Origin: Rikenellaceae bacterium
GTDB taxonomy: Bacteria > Bacteroidota > Bacteroidia > Bacteroidales > Rikenellaceae
DNA length: 64,000 bases
Assembly: GCA_021201795.1 (NCBI GenBank)
Contig: JAJQEF010000020.1
Location: forward strand, 92,357-156,356
Direction of reading: 5' to 3'
This document shows, one piece after another, positions 60,410 to 64,000 of the stretch. The position numbers and the translations under genes are program-made. The notes beneath the pieces were generated by a model. The model worked only from the letters and a program-made list of their open reading frames with translations. It was not told the DNA's origin and made no database searches. Every line of letters starts with the position of its first letter. Positions within the stretch are counted from its first letter, which is position 1.

Positions 60410-61693
60410 ATGAGTTGTGATAATTGTAAAAATAATAAGTGTAAATTAAATATAGGGCGAGGATGTTGTTTCATAACCGATGGTTCTGAGGATACTAAAG
60501 TTTCGGTATGTGCAGGCGGTAGTAAACTTAATGTTTACGATTGGTTGGAAGAATATCCGAATAATAAGTCTGATGATATATTTGAAATCCAATTTAAGAA
60601 TACACGGAAAGGGTATTATAAGAATGTAAATGACCTTCCTCTTAAAAAGGGAGATATAGTAGTTGTAGAATCAAATCCGGGGTACGATACGGGTATCGTT
60701 TCTCTATGCGGAGATCTGGTATTCGCTCAGATGAAAAAAACTGGGTTTAATATTGCGAACGCTGAATTCCGCAAAATTTACAGAAAGGCTAAGCCTGCCG
60801 ATATAGAAAAATGGCAGGAAGCGATAGCCCTCGAACATTCGACCATGATCCAATCCAGGCAGATTGCAGCAGATCTTAATCTCAATATGAAGATCGGCGA
60901 TGTGGAGTATCAGGGTGATAAGTTGAAGGCAATCTTCTATTATATTGCAGATGAACGTGTGGATTTCCGCGAACTTATAAAAATATTTGCCGAAAGGTTC
61001 CGTATACGCGTAGAAATGAAGCAAATCGGAGCACGTCAGGAGGCCGGAAGGATAGGAGGTATTGGATCGTGTGGAAGAGAGTTGTGCTGTGCGTCTTGGA
61101 TATCGAACTTTGTTTCCGTTACAACCAATTCGGCGAGGATACAGGAGATATCCCTGAATCCACAGAAACTTGCAGGACAGTGCGGTAAACTTAAATGTTG
61201 TCTGATATATGAGCTTGACACTTATATTGATGCCCGTAAGGAGATCCCTCGCATAATGGCGCCTATCGAAGCGGATGATGCAAATTATTACCTTGTTAAA
61301 ACGGATATCTTTAACCGCACTATGTACTTCAGCAGCGACCCGCATTCCAATGTTGCTTCCATCCCTCTTTCTATCGAGAAAGTGAATGAGATCATCAGGA
61401 TGAACCGCAAAGGAATAAAGGTTCAAAATCTTGCCGACTACAACAATTCAAAAAAAGAGGTAGAACCGGATTACAAGAACGTAGTAGGGGAGGACAGTAT
61501 TACAAGATTCGACAGTGCTAATAAAAAACCACGGAAGAACAATAGGAATAGGAAAAACTCCAATGGTAAACCGCAAGTTGAAAAAAATGTGCAGGAAACG
61601 ACTGCAAAAGAACAACCTAAGGATAACCAGAAAAGACCCCCCGTAAGAAAGAATAAATACAGAAATAAAAAGCCGAAAAATAATGTCCAGTAA
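60410..61693 (+). CDS. ricT: RicT/YaaT-like PSP1-domain protein
   Basis: 427 aa. Cys-rich N-terminus (MSCDNCKNNKCKLNIGRGCC), PSP1 domain in the first 270 residues (DIVVVESNPGYDTGIVSLCG, VDFRELIKIFAERFRIRVEM), and the Fe-S ligand region IGGIGSCGRELCCASW with CGKLKCCLIYE. The C-terminal 90 residues are basic and low-complexity (Lys, Asn, Arg, Pro). Bacillus YaaT/RicT forms an Fe-S complex that supports mRNA maturation with RNase Y; in Bacteroidota the role is not established. It is coupled to gldH by an 11-nt overlap. Confidence 0.9.
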   Translation: MSCDNCKNNKCKLNIGRGCCFITDGSEDTKVSVCAGGSKLNVYDWLEEYPNNKSDDIFEIQFKNTRKGYYKNVNDLPLKKGDIVVVESNPGYDTGIVSLCGDLVFAQMKKTGFNIANAEFRKIYRKAKPADIEKWQEAIALEHSTMIQSRQIAADLNLNMKIGDVEYQGDKLKAIFYYIADERVDFRELIKIFAERFRIRVEMKQIGARQEAGRIGGIGSCGRELCCASWISNFVSVTTNSARIQEISLNPQKLAGQCGKLKCCLIYELDTYIDARKEIPRIMAPIEADDANYYLVKTDIFNRTMYFSSDPHSNVASIPLSIEKVNEIIRMNRKGIKVQNLADYNNSKKEVEPDYKNVVGEDSITRFDSANKKPRKNNRNRKNSNGKPQVEKNVQETTAKEQPKDNQKRPPVRKNKYRNKKPKNNVQ

Positions 61694-62126
61694 AATAAAA
61701 CCTGGTTGTTTTATATTGGTTATTTTAATGTTTGCGGCTTGCTCAAGAGAGAAAAATCTCTATTTCACGGGGATCGATAGTAGCGGATGGGATTCTTCCG
61801 AACCTGCCTATATTTTTTTTGATAATAGCGATACGGTATCCGTAAGGGAACTCACAATCTTCGTTCGCACCACGGAACTTTTTAAGTATGATAAAATTAA
61901 TTTAACCGTGGAGACAATGGACCCCGGTCGTGTTTATTTTACCGATACAATAAGTATCAATATTATCCATGGAAATTCGGGTGATACCGAAGTCATCTAC
62001 CGGAGTAATGTCAGGTTAATGAAACAGGGAGAATATAGGGTTAAGTTCAATCATCTGTTGCCGGAAACTGAAGTCAGCGGTATATCCGGTTTGGGTGTCA
62101 AAGTTAAGGATAATGGGAAAGAATAA
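61683..62126 (+). CDS. gldH: GldH-family lipoprotein
   Basis: 147-aa lipoprotein: signal with lipobox MFAAC (Cys20), then a single beta-sandwich domain (SGWDSSEPAYIFFDNSDTVS, TTELFKYDKINLTVETMDP, MKQGEYRVKFNHLLPE) matching GldH. In gliding Flavobacterium GldH is needed for motility and the type IX apparatus; gldH is widespread in non-gliding Bacteroidota too, where its task is unclear. It overlaps ricT by 11 nt and trmB by 14 nt. Confidence 0.9.
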   Translation: MSSKIKPGCFILVILMFAACSREKNLYFTGIDSSGWDSSEPAYIFFDNSDTVSVRELTIFVRTTELFKYDKINLTVETMDPGRVYFTDTISINIIHGNSGDTEVIYRSNVRLMKQGEYRVKFNHLLPETEVSGISGLGVKVKDNGKE

Positions 62127-62817
62127 ATTTAAAAGATTTAAAGAAAATGAAACGTTCGGTTGCCTGTTGCAGCCCGAATTCGACGATATTTTCAGGAAGG
62201 ATCATTATATAAAAGGTGCGTGGAGAAAAGAATTTTTCAGGAACGATAATCCGGTTTGCCTTGAACTCGGATGCGGAAGAGGGGAGTATACAGTGGGTCT
62301 GGGAGTGAGGAATCCGGAAACAAATTACATCGGAATAGACATAAAAGGCGCTCGCATGTGGAGAGGGGCTAAAACCGCAACCGAAAATCAAATGAATAAT
62401 ATAGGTTTTTTACGTACCAGAATAGAATTTATAAACTCGTTTTTTACAAAGGATGAAATAGATGAAATATGGATTACCTTCCCTGATCCGCAGCTCAAGA
62501 AAGGACGAGAGAAAAAACGCCTGACCTCATCTGTCTTCTTATCGATGTATGCGGAATTTTTAAAACCAAATGGATTAATTCATCTTAAAACGGATTGTCG
62601 AGAACTGCATGATTATACAAAAGAGGTAATCCGTGTGAATGGTTTGGAACTTGTCGAGCAAAATACTGATATATACGGTATGGAATTTGCGGATGAAATA
62701 CTGTCCGTGAAGACTACTTATGAAGAATTTTATTTGAAACAAGGAGTGCCGATAACTTACGTAAGTTTCAGATTGAACGGCAAAAAGGAATTTATATCAC
62801 CGGAAATGCCGGAATAA
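62113..62817 (+). CDS. trmB: tRNA (guanine-N7)-methyltransferase
   Basis: Methylates G46 of tRNA with SAM. 234 aa from ATG 62113 (M-G-K-N-K-F-K-R-F). Motif I is CLELGCGRGEYTVGL, followed by NYIGIDIKGARMWRGAK and the catalytic IWITFPDPQLKKGREKKRL, in which the Asp of F-P-D-P is conserved. HLKTDCRELHDYT near 175 is also family-typical. Last gene of ricT-gldH-trmB. Confidence 0.95.
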   Translation: MGKNKFKRFKENETFGCLLQPEFDDIFRKDHYIKGAWRKEFFRNDNPVCLELGCGRGEYTVGLGVRNPETNYIGIDIKGARMWRGAKTATENQMNNIGFLRTRIEFINSFFTKDEIDEIWITFPDPQLKKGREKKRLTSSVFLSMYAEFLKPNGLIHLKTDCRELHDYTKEVIRVNGLELVEQNTDIYGMEFADEILSVKTTYEEFYLKQGVPITYVSFRLNGKKEFISPEMPE

Positions 62818-62839
62818 AACGATATTTTTTAAGAAATTA

Positions 62840-62871
62840 TTTGCAGAAATAAAAAACACGTTATATATTTG
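62840..62871 (+). promoter_or_regulatory. Consensus Bacteroidota promoter of tRNA-Asn
   Basis: TTTG (62840-62843), 20-bp spacer, TATATTTG (62864-62871): an exact TTTG-N20-TAnnTTTG promoter, 36 bp before the tRNA. Confidence 0.85.
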
Positions 62872-62907
62872 CACTCGCAATCGGGAAATAACAGTACCGC
62901 ACAACAC

Positions 62908-62981
62908 TCCTCAATAGCTCAGTTGGTTAGAGCACCTGACTGTTAATCAGGGGGTCCTAGGTTCAAGTCCTAGTTGAGGAG
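62908..62981 (+). tRNA. tRNA-Asn (anticodon GTT)
   Basis: Acceptor TCCTCAA/TTGAGGA, D arm GCTCAGTTGGTTAGAGC, anticodon stem-loop CTGACTGTTAATCAG with anticodon GUU, and T arm with GGTTCAAGTCC. Discriminator G; CCA not encoded. Confidence 0.97.
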
Positions 62982-62991
62982 CCTGAAAATG

Positions 62992-63025
62992 AAAGAGTTA
63001 CGATTTATAATCGTAACTCTTTTTT
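62992..63025 (+). terminator. Terminator after tRNA-Asn
   Basis: Long stem (62992-63005 with 63009-63022; GAGTTACGATT core) with a 3-nt loop and T-run. Confidence 0.92.
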
Positions 63026-63116
63026 GTTCCATAAAAAATTTTAAATCAATGGATTAAACTGGGATTTTTCGACCAAAAACCGATGGTAATTCAGAAAAGT
63101 AATTAAACGAACAGGG

Positions 63117-63323
63117 ATGTTGGGCTTTAATTTATTTAAATCAATAGGAATCATTGCAGGTTGGATATTTATCAACCTAATTAATATTTTTCGAAGAAAG
63201 CCATATATCAAAATCTGGAAAGGAAGGAAGACAAGAGACGGGCAATATTACCATATGTATGATGCATATTTCTGTCTTTTAGGTTTTATTATTTTTCTCA
63301 TTATCGTCGCCTTAACGATCTGA
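63117..63323 (+). CDS. Small two-span membrane protein upstream of the FtsZ-like gene
   Basis: 68 aa: first hydrophobic helix about residues 8-24 (SIGIIAGWIFINLINIF), a basic loop (R-R-K-P-Y-I-K-I-W-K-G-R-K-T-R), an aromatic patch (GQYYHMYDAYF), then a second helix (LLGFIIFLIIVALTI) to the C-terminus. No family recognised. It is followed 64 nt later by the FtsZ-like gene on the same strand; a basic loop between two spans could recruit a cytosolic partner to the membrane (inference). Confidence 0.65.
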   Translation: MLGFNLFKSIGIIAGWIFINLINIFRRKPYIKIWKGRKTRDGQYYHMYDAYFCLLGFIIFLIIVALTI

Positions 63324-63387
63324 ATACATCTGATGGTAAATCAGTTGAAATTGTTAAATTTACAATATTAAATCAACACTAAGAATC

Positions 63388-64000
63388 ATGATTTTAGCTA
63401 TTTGTGTCGGAGGGGGAAGTTATGCAGCTGCCAGAAAACTGTATAATTCAAATTTGGTTAGTAAGGAAAATATATTGGTTATTGATACAGATATTAGTAG
63501 TCTTGAAAGACTTAAATTGCCAAGACAGAATAAATTACCGATTGGTGATGGATCCGGCGCAAAACACGATCCTAAAGTGGGTAGAAGTTTTGCGATTGAA
63601 AGTTATGATCTCATTCATAACACTCTAAGCCAAAGAAGGTTCTCCAGTATTTTTATTTTGTCTTGTCTTGGCGGTGGGACGGGAACAGGAGCGACTCCGG
63701 TTATTGCCGATCTATGCAGGAAAGAATTCGGAAAAGTAACTGTGACGATTGCCTCTCTTCCCTATGCTATGGAGGGCGTAAGAAGGCAGGAAATTGCAAC
63801 GAATTCTATCTCCGAACTCAAGGCGAATACAGATTCTCTGATTTTACTTTCAAACGACTCTATTTCCTCCAATAATCCATTAATGACCATTTCAGAAGCG
63901 TTTGAAATTTCTAGTAATTATCTGATTTCCCCGATAGAAATTATCAATTCTATTATTACCTCAAATGGTTTCGTAAATTTAGATTTTGCCGATGTAAGTG
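63388..64000 (+). CDS. Divergent FtsZ/tubulin-like GTPase (5' part; runs off the window)
   Basis: 204 codons are visible from ATG 63388, with no stop. Tubulin/FtsZ features in order: a glycine-rich first loop (LAICVGGGSYAAARKL, where FtsZ has GVGGGGGNAVNRM), LVIDTDISSLERL (FtsZ NTDxQAL), LPIGDGSGAKHDPKVGRSFA (FtsZ GxGAGxxPxxG), the GTP-binding signature LGGGTGTGATPVIADL, SLPYAMEGVRRQEIA (FtsZ FxFEGxxR), and NLDFADVS (FtsZ INLDFADV). The N-terminal leader of housekeeping FtsZ is missing and the match is loose outside the motifs. There is no division/cell-wall cluster around it, so it is probably a paralogue and not the cell-division ftsZ. The T7 catalytic loop lies beyond the visible part. Confidence 0.85.
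   Translation, partial: MILAICVGGGSYAAARKLYNSNLVSKENILVIDTDISSLERLKLPRQNKLPIGDGSGAKHDPKVGRSFAIESYDLIHNTLSQRRFSSIFILSCLGGGTGTGATPVIADLCRKEFGKVTVTIASLPYAMEGVRRQEIATNSISELKANTDSLILLSNDSISSNNPLMTISEAFEISSNYLISPIEIINSIITSNGFVNLDFADVS

Noticed and set aside
1-64000. CRISPR arrays, insertion sequences, integrases, rRNA genes
   Set aside because: None seen. No regularly spaced repeats, transposase motifs or rRNA segments were recognised.

Overview
The window looks like a Bacteroidales-type Bacteroidota chromosome. It has the phylum's TAnnTTTG -7 promoter box in front of many genes, almost no Shine-Dalgarno sequences, gldH and ricT, a TonB-dependent receptor with a lipoprotein partner, BACON domains, a FISUMP-type surface protein, and Na+-pumping decarboxylase genes. 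It carries ordinary metabolism, surface and transport genes, two tRNAs and a small prophage relic. I see no IS element, CRISPR array or rRNA.

Layout. 0-6 kb: ECF sigma factor with a tiny acidic ORF, a broken DUF2807 gene, then sulfur amino-acid enzymes (gamma-family PLP lyase, coupled LuxR-type regulator, cysK, patB). 6.4-9.8 kb: oadGAB biotin-dependent Na+ decarboxylase. 10-12.9 kb: a Dps-like protein and a DUF2339 membrane protein. 12.9-17.6 kb: sulfate activation and sulfation cluster (sulfotransferase, cysC, cysQ, divergent SLC13 transporter). 17.7-20.9 kb: broken PL22 oligogalacturonate lyase, then a stress group (peroxiredoxin, Cys-rich copper protein, YciF). 21-26 kb: AraC regulator divergent from a DUF4925 lipoprotein plus TonB receptor. 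26.2-29.3 kb: multi-BACON PL11 rhamnogalacturonan lyase. 29.5-30.1 kb: Xre regulator with two mini membrane proteins. 30.4-36 kb: biotin operon bioB-A-F-G-C-D, with bioB and bioA frameshifted. 36-37.5 kb: relic of a copper P-type ATPase. 37.5-38.8 kb: dicarboxylate/amino-acid symporter. 39.2-41.6 kb: prophage relic with a lysis cassette next to tRNA-Gly. 41.8-47.1 kb: PagL-like lipid A deacylase, two TlpA-like lipoproteins, DoxX, NDH-2. 47.2-50.4 kb: broken surface protein. 50.7-53.5 kb: SGNH esterase and GH88. 53.7-60.2 kb: RND efflux operon with a broken TetR gene and a PII-like gene. 60.4-64 kb: ricT-gldH-trmB, tRNA-Asn, a small membrane protein and the start of a divergent FtsZ-like GTPase.

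Themes. Pectin breakdown genes are scattered (PL22, PL11, SGNH esterase, GH88). Sulfur metabolism occurs twice: C-S lyases and cysK on one side, PAPS-dependent sulfation on the other. Gene decay is striking: seven genes are interrupted by nine point lesions, namely three in-frame TGA codons and six 1-nt indels. One of the seven has also lost its N-terminal part. Either the strain is losing accessory functions or the assembly has indel errors; the two genes carrying several lesions (TetR, copper ATPase) favour real decay.

The most unusual items are the divergent FtsZ-like gene at the right edge and the phage relic with a candidate unimolecular spanin. Next come the DUF4925/TonB receptor pair with matching Leu/Gly-rich segments and the TlpA-like pair in which one member has lost its CXXC motif.
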